This document shows positions 35,934 to 50,900 of a DNA stretch of 64,000 bases, in pieces. The stretch comes from Nyssa sinensis (lineage: Eukaryota > Streptophyta > Magnoliopsida > Cornales > Nyssaceae): assembly GCA_008638375.1 (NCBI GenBank), contig CM018038.1, positions 35,887,597-35,951,596 on the forward strand, written 5' to 3'. The position numbers and the translations under genes were made by a program. Positions within the stretch are counted from its first letter, which is position 1. Each line of letters starts with the position of its first letter. The notes below the pieces were generated by a model. That model made no database searches. It worked only from the letters and a program-made list of their open reading frames with translations, and was not told where the DNA came from.

Positions 35934-38900
35934 CTGCAAAACAAAATACAGCTTTACTATTTTCATTGCTTTGGGTTATTGATGAACTTGCATCAGCAAA
36001 CAGATTTTTCTTTGGGTTACAGGAGGAAACAGAAACCATTCATTCCAATTATTTACTTGTTTTCTTTTTAATTTTTTTTCACGCTTTTACCTGTTTAAAA
36101 GAATTCCGTAATAATATTATTTGGTGATTATTTTATTGATAAGAGAGAGACATTAGAATTTATCTTTCTTTCTTTTTTTGCTACTGTCTATTCTGTAACT
36201 AATTGTTTAGGAACTATTTTGGAAATAGTTGGGCTCTTCTTGTGAATTTACCTTCTATAACTTTTCCCTCTAATGCAGAGAACAAGTTTCAGACCTAATC
36301 CGAGATGTTATTTTCTAACCTTTTCCATGTATTTTAAAAATATTTTTTCTAAAAGTTCAAAACTAAACAAAAATGTCTTTTCATTTCCTTCAATTATTTT
36401 TCTCTTATTTTCCTGTGAAACAAATAGAGTCTAACCTATTATGTGACATTTTCCAGTTTCTATATTTGATAAATCAATGCTAAGCCTAAGCTATAGGCAA
36501 GGTCCAACAAACACATTTCCGTTTTTCAATGAACCAAAACAAAACACAAATGCGAAACTGAGATTTACATTTTTCTATGAAAATAAAGATTTCTATTGAG
36601 ACATACCAAAAATGGTGATTGAAACGGTAAAAAAAATTCTTGTGTCGCCAAGAATTCCATAAATTAGTACAATGTAGTATCATTTTTTTTTTAAAAAATG
36701 AAGGATAAAATTAAAGGAAAAAATAAAGGATAAGATTAAAGGATTAAATAATTAAAACCCAAAAATAAAAGAAGATATCTCTCTCTTGTAAATAAGGAGA
36801 AATAGAGGTAGTGGAAATGAGGAGGTAAGTAAACAATTCAATTTACTACTAATTATAATAACTTTTTCCATTTGTTTTATTTAAAATTTAATTTTATGTG
36901 TACTTTGTGTCAAATTGTCTACTTTGCATATCTTACATAGTACATATCTATTATTTTATCTTGTTGCATTCAATTATAATAATTTCATGACTTATGAAAA
37001 ATTATAAATAATTTCATATTACTTAAAAAAATAGTTTCAAAACCTTTCATATTTGTTTTTTAATAGTAAAGAATTATTGGTATTAGTGACAAATTCATAT
37101 TTATGTTATTTCATAATTCCACCCCAGTATCCTCTTGCACGGATGGATAAGAAAGCCTAAAACATTTCTGATTATTATTATTGTTGTTATTGTTGTTGTG
37201 GTGGTGGTGGTGGTTGTGGTTTTACACACCCACTTTGTCCCATTTGAAACTTAAACCCTCCGCCTTCTTTTTGGGAGGTAGAGGAGATACCATTCAATCT
37301 AACACTTGGTAGTCTTCCAATTATTCAATTTCCCATAACTGATCCACATAATGTTTTGCAACATTTTTGAACAAAAATGTGAGGATTTTATTTTAATAAA
37401 TGTAAATTGTATCATCATCTACAATGAGAACATTATAGATTACTTTAATATCATCAAAAGCTAACCTCTTTTGATCCAGATGTCTCAAGGAGCAACCTTG
37501 TTCGTGGAGACCCTGTTCCTACATTTTGAAGGATGTAAGGGAGCTCCAATTCACAAAGTGCTTCACGCACAATCCGAGCATACTGAGAAGGAAGAAATGG
37601 TAAAGAAGAGAAACATATTATTTACAATGCAAAAATGCTATGTAATTACAAGTTATGAAGTAAACATAGAAAAAAAGTTTGAAGGTTTTTTGAGGATCTT
37701 TTAATTTTGTCATTTTACAATCATTGGAGTACTTTATTTAGAATTGCTCAATAAACAAGTCCTGGTACAGTATGATATGAATTGGACTAGACGGGATTTA
37801 GATTCTAAACTGGTTTGCTAGAACACTTACGATTATTATTATGTAATCTATCTATTATATTATGCAAGAAGATTAGAACAATGCAATTGCCCCGGGGGGG
37901 GCGGGTTGCTTGCTTTGTTACATTTTTCTACTAAGCAAGGTCAAAAATGGGAAACATCATGGGCCTTCCTTACAAAATTTTATCAAAGGAGGAAAAATCT
38001 CAAAGTGCCTAATAATATTGGTGCCACAAATTGTCCAAGATTGTGGATTGTATTAAATCACCAACTCATCTAAAAGCTTAAGCTATTAGAGAATGAATTG
38101 TATATCAAACTCTTAACACTTCCCCTCACATGTGACCCTGAACTAGCAAGTGGAAAGACAAACCACACACAAACACGAAACAGAACAAATTACAATTTTG
38201 CACAAACAAACTAAACAGAGAATAAATGCAAATGGAGAGACTTGAATTCAAGACCTCTCATAACCAAGGCTCTGATATCACGTTAAACTACTAACTCATC
38301 CAAAAGTTTAAGTTATTAGAGATTGAGCCAATAATGTATATCAAGCTCTCAACAGATAGTATACCTAATGTCAGTAGAGCAAATAGTAACTCATTCAGTT
38401 TAAGGCTAGTGAACAAATGATGGCGTCGGTGGGTGTGGACTAACTTCCCATGGAAATGGAATTATTTTGTTTCGACTTCCATAATGTCTGAAGTCATGCC
38501 CCATGATAGAGCCATCAAAAACAGGTAGTTGTCAACATGAATGAAGAATAAAAACTAAATGACATTATTTCATGAAACCTAACAATGATCATTAACATGC
38601 AATGAAAGCTAGAATCATTTCAGTTACTATGATAAGAAAAAGGTAATTCAATTGATATGATATGGTAAAAGCAATAGGATGGCCTCCTTTCAGTGGGTTA
38701 TCCAAGCATTTCCTTAGTTCTACAATATATGTTGAAAGTAATTGAATGGTCTCATTTCAATAGAATGTCCAAACGTTTCCTTACTTCTAAAAGGGACATT
38801 TTTTTTTGGTATGTATGTGTTTTTCATTTATGTTCCTCTAGATTGCACATGTTCCCTTCTAGTACACTTTCGGCAAATTTGGTGCCACCTAAGAAGTACG

Positions 38901-41900
38901 GCTATGACATGACAAGGACACACGGACATGACATTTCTCAAAAAAGTAGGACACGCATAAGTTAGGGATACGTTGAATATATATATATATATATATATTA
39001 TTTTTTATATCACCATATAATGAAAACCCAATAATTAAAATTGATATAAAAACACACAAATCACAAAACATATTATTAAGATATTAAACTAACAAAGTCA
39101 TTAAATAAAAATTCAAGAACTTCATTTAATCATTAACATCCATGATTCAAGTTCCAAAACAAATTAACTAACTATTACATAGAACATATATATGCATATA
39201 TATAACAACGAAAAACCGAAGAGAAGGGGAGAAAAAGAAGGAAAATATGCACAAAAAACAAAAACAAAAAAGGTGTCCAAAACGTGTTTATAACATGTCC
39301 GAAATTCAGAAAAAATAAAAACTTTCGACACTCCTTTTTCGCATGTCCAACACGTGTCTGGGAAGTGTCCAACACGAACATGTGAGCTAAAATAGAGTAT
39401 CCATGCTTCTTAGGGGGCCACAAACTTGACCTTGTGTTCATTTATTAGGATACATGAAATGTTAAGATTAAATAGAGATCAACTCCAAGTTTGCACTATT
39501 AGAGTAGAGAAACAAGAGAGAGAGAGAGAAATAACACAATCACAACCCATAGAACATACTGTGAGAGTATATCATTATTGTTAACTAGGGACATTTTTGT
39601 CTTTTGGGTAGTTTAGGGTTTTCTTTGTCTATATATATTGTTGAAATCTTGTTTTGTTTAATAATATACAAGTATTATTTGCAGCCTTTTCTTCTTAGAA
39701 AAGTTACATGGTACCAGAGCCTCCTCTTCTCATACATTGCAACCACTAAAGCCACAGCCAGTGTTGCACCACTCTCGCCACTGCACCTCTCTTCTTGACA
39801 CATCTCTCTCTCTCTCTCTGTTCTATTGCACCTTCCTCGATCTCGATCTAATTCTTGTTTTGATATTTTTTATAAAAAATTCATTCTTTATTAGTACCTT
39901 CATGCTACTATTCATCGACACCGTCCATGCCACTATTCATCAAAATTGTGCACTTGGCTCTTAGAGATCAGTTTGACCCTCTTCATGGTGTTGTCCTGCA
40001 TCGCACACCACAACCCACTATCGATGGAGCTATTCGGGAACTTATTGCTAAAGAGACTCGATTTAAGGTGTTTTTCCTTCTCAGTCAGTGTTTGCCACTC
40101 CTATTACACAACTTTTGTTGTTGCTTACTCCCTTTAACACACATCTCACATAGGTTACTGAAAAAACAGAACAACATGTTGACATTAATGAATGCAGCTT
40201 TTGTCATAAAAAAGGACACTGGAAGGTTTCTTGTCCCAAACTTTAGAAAGGACATTCTTCTCAGCTTACTCAATTTTATTTTTCTCAGATTTTTGTTCAC
40301 CCTCATAAAGAAATGGCAACTCCAACATCTAATCCCAACAATGTCTCTCCTAGTACTATTTAGTCCATGATTGAACTACTGTACTCTATGCTTGCTACTT
40401 CCACTATAGATCAGTCTCATGCCTCTACTATGTCCACTAGTTATTCATGTTTGACAAGTTCGAATATATTAGGTATATCATCTTCTACTTGGGTATTTGA
40501 TTCAGGTTCTTCTCATCATATAACTTTTGACCTATCTTTCCTCATAAATTTTGCCTCTCCATATTCTCCTATATTTTTTGTTGCTGCCAATGGTTCTCTG
40601 ATGCATGTTGTTTTTCCTTCTTTGTCTTCTTCTCTTTCTATCCATAATGTTTTTTATGTTCTACAATTGCCTATTAGTTTATTGTCAATGAGTCAAGTCT
40701 CTGATTCAGGTCTTGATGTTGTGTTTTCTTCTTTTGATTGTGTTGTTGAACATCAGAAGTCCAAGAAGCAGATTGGGACTGAGCGTAGAGCTGGTGACTT
40801 ATACAATCTAGAGAATTTATATATTCATGTGGAGTCGAGTTCTTCAGTGTTGTCTTCTTTTTGTCCGAATAATAGTTCATCTCAGTTTTATTTATGACAT
40901 TTCAGGTTAAGTCATTTCTAGTGAGCGTCTAAAAGTTAAGTTTCTTCTAGTATTTTGGGTAATGTACATCTAAGTGACATCTCTACTTGTAGTGGATGTA
41001 AACTTGCCAAGAAGTCTTCTTTACCTTTTAATAAAAGTACTTTTTCTACTTCTCTTTTTCTCTTGTTTATGCCGATGTATAGGAAGGACCCTTCTCCAAT
41101 TTCCACCAAAGTTGTCTCTATGTATTATGCTTTTAATGACTATAGTCGCTATTGTTACGTATATATAAGGACACATAAATCTGATTCTTTCAAATTTATA
41201 GAAACTTTTATTCCATGGTTCAAACTTAGTTTTCAACTAACATAAAAGTTCTTCGTTCCAATTTGGGTGGGGATGTGTTGAAAGATTTCACCAATTACCT
41301 AAATGCATCTACGACTATACATCAATCATCTTGCTCAGGACTCCTAAACAAGATGATATTTTTGGGCGTAAGCGCACATATTCTTGAAATTGCTCGTGCT
41401 CTTCTTCTTTCTTCTGCTACTCCATATATTTTTCAGGGTGAAGTCGTGTCTACAACAATTTATCTTTTAAATCATACACCCAAACTGCTCCAATCAGGGG
41501 CTTCTCCATATGAAAAGTTATTTGAAAAATCTCCTAATTACTCTCTTAAACGTGTCTTTGGTTTTGTCTGTTTTGTTCTCCCTAAGCATGAGAGAAATAA
41601 GCACAATATTTGTTCTGTTTTATGTATGTTTTTAAGGTATACAATCAATTAGAAGGGATATCGGTGTTCTGATCTTGTGTCTAAAAAAATTGTATGTCTC
41701 TTGCATTTTTTGGGCAATTTCCATAATTCACCATTCCTTCTAAGGTAGCTCTTGTCCCTAAAGATGAATTTATGCATATTGGTCCTTTTCCTCTTGATGA
41801 GTCTTGTGACGAGTTCATCTCTTCTCTTCACGTTCCTAATCTCCCCTCTTCAGTTAATGCTTCTTTTTCGACCCCCATCTCGTTCTTTAGTTCTCCCTTC

Positions 41901-44900
41901 TTATCCTCTAGTCTATTCTTATAGGCAGCATCGCCTTTCACCTTATGTGCTTATCAGTTCTGTCAAACCCAATTCTACACCTATGAACGTCATCCACCTA
42001 TAAGACTTGGTTTTGCTGATACTTTTTTTTTCCCTAATCACACTTTTCTGACTTCTTGTCATTCTTATTTTGAACCTCAATTTTATAAGGAGTCTTGTAC
42101 CGATCCTAATTGGATAATGTAATGCAAGATGAATTGGCAACTCTTCATAAGGCTAGTATTTGGTATTTAGTTCCTTTGTCTGTCATAAAAATGGTGTTGG
42201 TTACAAATGGGTTTACAAGGTTTAAAACTCATCTTGATGGTTCCCTTGAGCGTTATAAATCTCGATTAGTGGTGAAAGTGTTTTCTCAGGAATATGGTGT
42301 TGACTAGGAGGAAATATTTGCTCCTATTGCTAAAATGACCACTGTTTATACTTTAATTTGTGTAGCTATAATTCATCAGTGGCCTCTGTTTCAAATGGAA
42401 GTTAAAAATTCATTTTTGAAAGAGTATCTCAATGAATAGGTTTATTTGCATCAACCGAAGAATAGAAAAGATTCTTCAACAGTCCTAGTCTTCCTCCTCC
42501 CTCTAGTCATGTTTGTCGCTTGTGTAGCACTCTTTATGGACTAAAGCAAGCCCCTCAAGCCTAGTATGAACGTTTTCAATACGTTGTTGATCAGATTGGT
42601 TTTGTTTTATAGTTCTCGTGATCTTGATCTCTGTGTTCATCGTTCTACCCATGGCTTGGTTATTCTCTTATTGTATGTGGATGATGTGATTATCACTGGT
42701 CCTGATACTTGACGAAATGGAGCGACAACTTTTATTTGAGTTTGAGATGAAGAATTTGGGTCCTTTGCGTTTTTTGGGTATTGAGGTTAGTTCTTCTTTT
42801 AAAGGCCATCTTTTATCTCAATCTAAGTATACTAATGAGTTTATTCATCAGGCTCGATTGTTAATTATAAGATAGTTGATACTCCCATCAAGTTGCATGC
42901 CAAATTTTCAAGTTCTAATGGTGTTCCTCTTGATGATCATACATTGTATTGTGAACTTGTAGGTCGTTTGATTTATCTTACTGTTACTCGCCCAAATATT
43001 GCATATGTTGTTCATACTTTTAGTCAGTTTCTATTTCTATTTGCTCCTCCAACTACTCATTGGGTTGCATTACTTCGTATCTTTTGGTACATACAAGGCC
43101 CCCTAAAAAATTCCCCTATTTCTCTCACACCACACACACCAAGAAAGTCATAGTGATGCCATCCTCCCTACTCTTCTCAAATCCCTTCTCACTTGCCCCT
43201 AACTTGACATCGAAAGGAAAGCCCTAATCGACTCCAACATAATCCATGTACAACCAAAAGACGAGAGAAGGAGGCTCCACATGTCTCCAACTACCAAACA
43301 GTGAAGGAAGAAATAGTCAGCTATCTCCTTTGTATCTTTACAGATGCAATACCTACTAGCTAACCTAAACCCTCTCTTCTGGAAATTATTCAAAGTCAAT
43401 ATTGCATCTGAAGCCATGGCCAAAGCAAAAAATGTTACCTTCACAAGGACCCTGAAGCACCATATAATCTTCCAAGGAAAGTCAAATCCCCCTTCCTCTC
43501 CATCACTATGTAAAATAATTTAACTGAGAACTCCTTAGAACTATTCAACCTACACTTTGTCGTGTCTTCCTTCCCTCTTAGTAGAGAAGAGTGCTAAAGA
43601 TCACCAACCTCCAATTCCTAGTCATGGAAATTCCTTTTGAATATTGGTTCCAATGCCACAACATCCCCCAACCAAGCCATACAATCTAACACAAAAGCAT
43701 CCATATTCGTAGAAAATAGTCTAGTGAGACGGTAGAATGGTGTCAGGCCCACTGTTATTTGAGTATCACTGTGGGACCCAGGGGGGCTCACAAAATAAAC
43801 AAATCACAATGGGGTAGCATCATGATACCGTCCCACTGGACTTTATTCCCCTATATGACGCTACACAAAACAACTTAGGGAATTGATCCTAGAAAGTATC
43901 ATCCCTACACCAAGAATCCCTCCAGATTTTCACCCTTGTGCCATCTCCAACCTCAAAGTTGATAAAGTGAGAAAAAAAATCTTCCTATCCTTTCCTAATG
44001 AATTTTCACAAGGGTAACCACTTAGTAACCCATTGCACCCATATTTAATTGCTAAAACATTCCATTCGGTGCTTCTCTCTACAAAAAACTCCAAATAGTG
44101 GCGGATTCAAGGGTAGGCAAGTGGCGGCCACGCCCCCCCCCCCCCTAAGTTTTCAATTTTTTTTGCTTTCCACAAAAGTTTTAAAAATAATTTTCAGGTT
44201 TTATAAGTATTGGTCCCCCTCAAAATTTTATTATTTTTACTAGGCCCCTCTAATGAATAAAATTGGGTTCAACTTATAAATATAATTATTTTTTAAAACA
44301 ATAGTAGAATAAAGAGAATCATTATCACGTAAAAATACGGACTGAGATAAAGTGAGATTGATACTCTCTTTCATTAAATCTGTCACGTAGGAATTAAGAT
44401 GGGCTTTAGGTTTCTAAACAATTGAACAAAGGGAAAAGTATGGAAAGAGGCAAGTAGGGTAACGACTCTCTCTCTCTCTCTCATTGTGAAACCCGAGCTC
44501 CTGCAAATAATTTTTCTACGATTAAAGCCTGTATTTATCTACTAGTGCACCTCAATGGCCTCATGTAAGTCTATTTTTATATCTCTTTATCTCTATATAT
44601 AAATACAACAACATATATAAACACGCATTTGTATAATTTTTATACAGCACCTAGCAACAACTTTTATTTAACAATATATTGTTCTTTAATCTAAGGGATT
44701 ACTTCATTGTGATTTGTCAAATTAAATGGGTGATAAAATTTTAGGAGCATAATGATTAGTACAATTGTGCTTTGTACTACTACTTTACTAGTATTTTCAA
44801 TCTTATGTTGTTGTGTATTGTAAGATGATTTCTATTGCATTAAAGAGCATTGAGTACAACTTAAAATGTTTAATTTTGAATTATAAATTGGGTGAAAGAA

Positions 44901-47900
44901 GTGCTTTTTTTTTTTTTTTTTTGCATAAAGTAAATCCATGTGAAAAAAAAGATAGAGATGTAATTGTCTTTTGATGTCTGTTTTTGCTAATGACCAATGT
45001 TAATATTAACCGGGTGAAATTATAGCTTTAATGGCACTTTCTTGACCTATCTTTTTTTATACATATACTTTGGCCCCCCCTAGTTATAAATCTTGGATCC
45101 GCCACTCCAAAGACACTTCCCTAGAAGAGCCTTAATAAATACCTGCAAATCCTTTATTCCCAACCCTCCCTCAAAACGTCGGCATTATAGCTTTGTCCCA
45201 ACTGACTAAGTGAATTTTCCTTTCCTCCTCAATACCCCAACAAGAAATCTCTCATCATTTTGTCCAACCTCTTTACCACCTCCATTGGCATGTTAAATAA
45301 AGACATATAATAAGTGGAAAGCTTGGTGAGGATGTCCACATTGTCTGTAGCCTTACGGTGCTAGAGAGAAATCAATTCAGTATTGTAATACACTAGATCT
45401 TATTATTGTCATTACCTTCTATTGCCATATGTGAATTCACTCTAAAGAATGATAAAGCAATATGGATTAGAGTTTGTCTTATGCAAAATTATGTAATTCA
45501 AAGTATATAATAAGTTTATGAGTAGTAAGAAAGGCAACAATCAAAGTCCCCTAGTAGGACTAAATTAGGAACAAACTGATGTTTCTAGTATGCTTTTAAA
45601 ATGATTATTGAGTTAAAACAAGTTCAATTATGTTAAGTCTCAGTTGTAGGGTTAAGCATAATTAGAACATACATAACTAACTTAACCTAGTTTGTGATAA
45701 GTTATTGAAATGGTTATCTCTAAGCTAATTATGTTTGATTGGCAACCCTAATGCAAAATGGGTTTCACTTAGGCAAAGGTAAGACAGACAAAAAGTCACA
45801 TGGGTATGGGACCCACAAATTTGGAAGATATACAATTGTCTACATGTGTGCATATATATAATTAATTCATATAAAAAGGAATAAACATCAGATTATGAGA
45901 AGAGAGAGTCTAGGCTCAATAAGAGCAAGACACCTCAAATGTGTGAAGATGCATAAAGTGATACCTAGCCCACGTATAGATACGAGTTTTTATCTATTAT
46001 TTCTTGCAAAATAAGTAGTAAAGACAAGCAAGGAGCTCACTAAAGGGGCTGGACAAAATTATAGACAAGAGAGAAAGTTAGAGAATACAAGGGAAAAAGA
46101 AAGAACGTCAAGGAAAACTAACCTAGACTTTGGATTCTTGAACAATCAAGATGTGAATTCTTACCCTAAACTCTTACTCTTTCATTTAATCAGAAAAGAA
46201 ACACTCAAAAATGACTAAGAATTGAGAGTATAGCGAGAATTGAATGAAACTCTAAAGAAGTCTTGAAATCCTAACAAGTTTGGCATGGAAAAATAGCTAC
46301 ATGGATACAAGAAACATATGTGATTTAGAAGAATAAATCATGATTAATTGGTGTCGCTAATATCTAAATATAGGTTGATTATTAAGGAAAAACATTGATC
46401 ATGAAATAAATTATGATTAAACTCATTGGTTAATGATTAATGGAGCTAAAACAACCACTAACTCAGCCTAGATGATAATTAGCATGATTAGATTATCAAA
46501 GCATCTTAAATATGGGAAGTAAGAAGGGAAAATTCTGTTGGGGTTTCATGTAAAATGCATTAATTGAAGTTAGTTAATTAAGTCAAATAGTGTTGAGAAA
46601 GCTCAAAATAAGTGGTAAATTAAACCATAATAAGAAGTTGAAGATGTAACATAAAATAGGACTAATTGGGGATGATATTTGTTGTCCTAGAAGTACATAA
46701 GGGATGTAAGATTTATAATGAGATCCTGATGGAAGTGAGATAAGATTAGACAACATTAGGACATAATGGAGTTCATTAGAATCTAGTATTAGTCAATGTG
46801 AACGTTAACGAGACAAGAATTGTTGAATAAGATCACATTGAGTTAAAGTGTGAATGTGATGTGTATAATATATATGTAGGGTCATTGGAAGAAGAAAGGA
46901 GTTAAAGAAGTGCATTGAGGCACAAGGTGAGTAATCTAGTATTCTGAAGTGGTGCCTTTTAAATGCTTTGATAATAGAATATGGCTTGAATAAAGAAATT
47001 ATTATTTGATCATGAGCGTATGGTTGAGTAAGGATGTTCTATCTCTTAAATGGTAGAGGGGAACCTCTTGAAGGCCCAAGGCCACAAAGTTCCACATCGA
47101 CAAAGCAGGGGTCTAAAGCATGATTTGAAAACATATTTGATACATGCTTTGGAAAATCCATGAATAGTCACATGTTTTAGAATGTGTTTATGTTAAATGC
47201 CATTCAACGGCCCCCTTTTTGTTATGTCCTTGTCGGGGACCAATGTGTCGATAAACCCGTAGCTAAGAGATCTCTTCTATGTCATTATAAGTGACTTTTC
47301 GGTTGTCTGTAGAATTTGAGTCGGCGCGGATTCTTTCGTTCTGGCAGTAGCAATGGGCATACATTGTGAGCTTCATTGAGCTTGTTACAGAATATACATA
47401 GGATTATTCTAGAATATACAGGCAGTAGGGTTGACTATATAGGCTCAATCATAGGGATTCTAATTAGTCTACTTTCCTAGTTTAGTCTCTCAATTTGTGT
47501 ATAAATACACTTGTATATTTTGAATATAATAATATAGAGAATTATTTTTCTTTCTTGGTTTCATGGTATCAGAGTTAGGGTTAGAAAATTTTTCTTTGGC
47601 CTTTTCTTCTTTTCTTCTTCTCTGGTTTCCGGCCACTCTGCCCACAGTGAGCAGAATTAGGGAAACACTTAGGTCGCCTTGTTCGATTGACCATTTTGTC
47701 TCACCGCCAGCCAGGAGAGCATCGCCACCTGCCTATCGGTCGGTTCCCAAAGTCCGGTCATCAGAAACCACGCGCGTGAGCCTCATGCGCCACCAGAAGA
47801 TTTCAGGCTCGTCACTGATCTCACGCGCCGGCGCATGTGACTGCGCCTCAACTTCCGATCACCCTTCCTGGAGTCGTCTCTCTCTCTCCGGCACTTCTGT

Positions 47901-50900
47901 GTAGTTGGTTGCTTGGTAGCAATTCGTTTGGGCACTCTGGTTGCCTTGTTTGCTTCACGGCTGTTCGTGAATTTCTTTTCTGTGTAATTCCTTGGGTGGT
48001 CTCTGTATTTCTTTTGTGTTCTATCTCTATGGCTGATGAGCAGAAGAGTTTGGTTGTGACAGATGTTATTCCCATGATATCCAGAATCACAGAACACAAG
48101 TTAACTGGTCCCAATTATTTCAATTGGTGTAAGACCGTCAGGATTTATCTGCGGAGCATTTCTAACGACAATCATCTCACGGCTGATCCCCCCACGGATA
48201 ATACTCGCCAGGAGTGGTTGAGAGATGATGCTCGCTTGTTCTTGCAAATCAGAAACTCTATTGACACTGAGGTTGTTAGCCTGATTAATTACTGTGAGTA
48301 TGTTAAAGAATTGATGGAATATTTAGAATTTCTGTATTCTGGAAAGGGCAATCTTTCACATATCTATGAGGTTTGTAAGAGTTTTTATCGGGCTGAATAA
48401 CAAGGTCACTCTCTTCAGGCCTATTTTATGAATTTCAAACGAATCTATGAAGAATTGAATGTCTTGCTACCTTTCAGTCCTGATGTCAAAGTCCAGCAAG
48501 CTCAACGGGAGCAAGTGGCAGTAATGAGTTTCTGGGCTGGCCTTAATTCTCAGTTTGAGATTGCTAAATCTTAGATTCTCTCTAGTGCTGAGATTTCCTC
48601 TCTCCATGAGGTCTTTACTAGGATACTTCGCACAGCTACTAGTACATTTGTTGCTCCATCTGTTCATGCTTCTAGTGCTCTTGTCAATCATTATGGTGGA
48701 CGGTCTTATCCTAAGAACAGAGGAGGAGGTACAGGTAGTCAGGATGCAGGGGGAGTTGTCTGTTATTATTGTCATGAGCCGGGCCATACCAAACGCACGT
48801 GTCCACTACTGGATTTCGATATTTTGTTTCTTTTGTTGATGATTTTTCTCGTGTGACTTGGCTTTACTTAATGAAAAATCGTTCTGAATTATTTTACCAT
48901 TTTAGTGCCTTTTGTGCTGAAATTAAAACACAGTTTAATGTTTCTGTGCATACATTACGGAGTGATAATGCCAAAGAATATTTTTCCGATTCCTTTCAGG
49001 CCTATATGATTCAAAATGGCATTTTTCACCAATCCTCTTGTGTTGACACACCATCTCAGAACAGTTTGGCCGAATGGAAAATAGGCATCTTCTTGAGACA
49101 GCCAGGGCCCTCTTATTCCAAATGCACGTTCCTAAACAATTTTGGGTTGATGTAGTTTCCACAGCCTGTTTTTTGATTAATCGCATGCCTTCCTCTGTTC
49201 TTAATGGTGAGATCCCTTACAATGTCCTTTTTCCTACTAAACCCTTGTTTCCTATTGCACCCCGGATACTTGGTAGTACTTGTTTTGCTCGTGATGTTCG
49301 TCCCCAAGTCACTAAATTAGATCCCAAGTCTTTAAAATGTGTTTTTTTGGGTTACTCTCGTCTACAAAAGGGGTATCGGTGCTACTGTCCTAGCCTTCAC
49401 AAGTATCTTGTGTCCGCTGATGTTACCTTTCTCGAACATATTCCTTTTTTCCCTGCTGCTTCTACTCCTTCGAGTCAGGGGGAGGATAATGATCTGTTGG
49501 TTTATACTATCACCTCTCCGCCCTCCACTATAGCTCCTTCCCCTGTTTCCCCCACCATCCCCACCACCTCCTATTCGCTATGTCTATTCCCGACAACGAG
49601 ACCCATCTGCTCCATGTCCCGCACCGGTTTCTTCTTCGCCATCGGATCCTGTGGCTGGTGATCTTGATCTTCCCATTGCCCTTCGCAAAGGTACGCGTTA
49701 GTGCACTTATCCTATTTCATCGTTTGTTTCTTATGATCACTTGTCTTCTTCTTTGTGTTCTTTTGTTGCTTCCTTGGATTCTGTGTCTCTTCCCACAATT
49801 GTCCATGATGCCTTGTCCCATCCCTGGATGGTGTGCTGCTATAATCGAAGAGATGCATGCTTTAGATGCTAATGATACTTGGGATTTAGAGCCTTTGCCT
49901 GTCGGGAAGAAAGCTATTGGCTGTAAATGGGTGTTTGTTGTCAAATTCAATTCCGATGGCTCCGTGGCTCGTCTTAAAGCCCATCTTGTGGCTAAAGGCT
50001 ATGCTCAGACTTATGGTGTGGATTATTCTGACACTTTCTCCCCTGTTGCGAAGTTGACCTCAGTTCGTTTATTTATTTCTGTGACAGCTACTCATGATTG
50101 GCCTTTACATCAGTTAGACATAAAAAATGCGTTCTTGCATGGTGATCTCCAGGAGGAAGTGTATATGGAGCAACCACCTAGATTTGTTGCTCAGGGGGAG
50201 TGTGGACGAGTTTGTCATCTTCATAAATCTCTATATGGTTTGAAACAGAGTCCCCATGCTTGGTTTGGAAAATTTAGTCAGGCAGTGGAAAAGTTTGGAA
50301 TGAATAAGAGCAAGTCTGACCACTCAGTTTTCTATAAGCATTCTACTTATGGCCTCATTCTCCTTGTTGTGTATGTAGATGATATTGTCATTACTAGAAG
50401 TGATACTGTGGGAATTTCATCTTTGAAGTCCTTTCTTCATAGCCAATTTTACACGAAAGATTTAGGGGTGTTGAAGTATTTCGTGGGAATTGAGGTGACG
50501 AGAAGCAAGAAAGGCATTGTCTTATCCCAGAGGAAATATATGCTTGACCTATTAACTGAGACTGGAAAGTTGGGGGCTAAGCCATGCAGCGCTCCAATGC
50601 TTCCCAACCTACAACTCACGAAAGATGGAGACTTATTTGAAGATCTTGAAAAATACAGGAGACTGGTTGGAAAGTTGAACTGTCTTACAGTGACCCGTCC
50701 TGATATTGCATACTCTGTTAGTATTGTAAGTCAATTCATGTCCTCCCCAACAGTTCACCATTGGGCAGCGTTAGAACAGATCATGTGTTACTTAAAGGGA
50801 GCTCCTGGACAAGGATTACTGTACAAGAATCATGGACATACTGCACATCGAGTGTTTTTCAGATGCAGATTGGGCAGGTTCCAAGATTGATCCGCAGATC

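Larger units (their letters stand above)
39560..43110 (+). mobile_element. Ty1/copia element D, truncated at the 3' end
   Basis: 5' LTR at 39560-39708 (TGTGAGAGTATATC to GTTACA), then a primer site variant TGGTACCAGAGC (39709-39720). Gag is mostly missing apart from its C-terminus with an intact knuckle. Protease, integrase and RT follow, with frame breaks. Similarity stops in the RT/RNase H join at about 43110 ([14 protein letters not shown]), where LINE-derived sequence of opposite strand begins. No 3' LTR, so no target duplication can be read. Confidence 0.85.
43111..45360 (-). pseudogene. LINE (L1-like) ORF2 C-terminal fragment with two nested insertions
   Basis: On the - strand, 45340-45110 reads [20 protein letters not shown] and MMRDFLLG, the end of a plant LINE RT. 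43199-43444 carries the zf-RVT zinc-binding domain, [41 protein letters not shown]. Stops and shifts are present. The fragment is split by a hAT-like element (44097-45104) and a small MITE (43718-43842). Endonuclease and the 5' part are not seen. Confidence 0.8.

Noticed and set aside
49580..49852. N-terminal 90 residues of the long RT frame of copia E as a separate hydrophobic protein
   Set aside because: It is out-of-frame linker sequence between integrase and RT that happens to be open.
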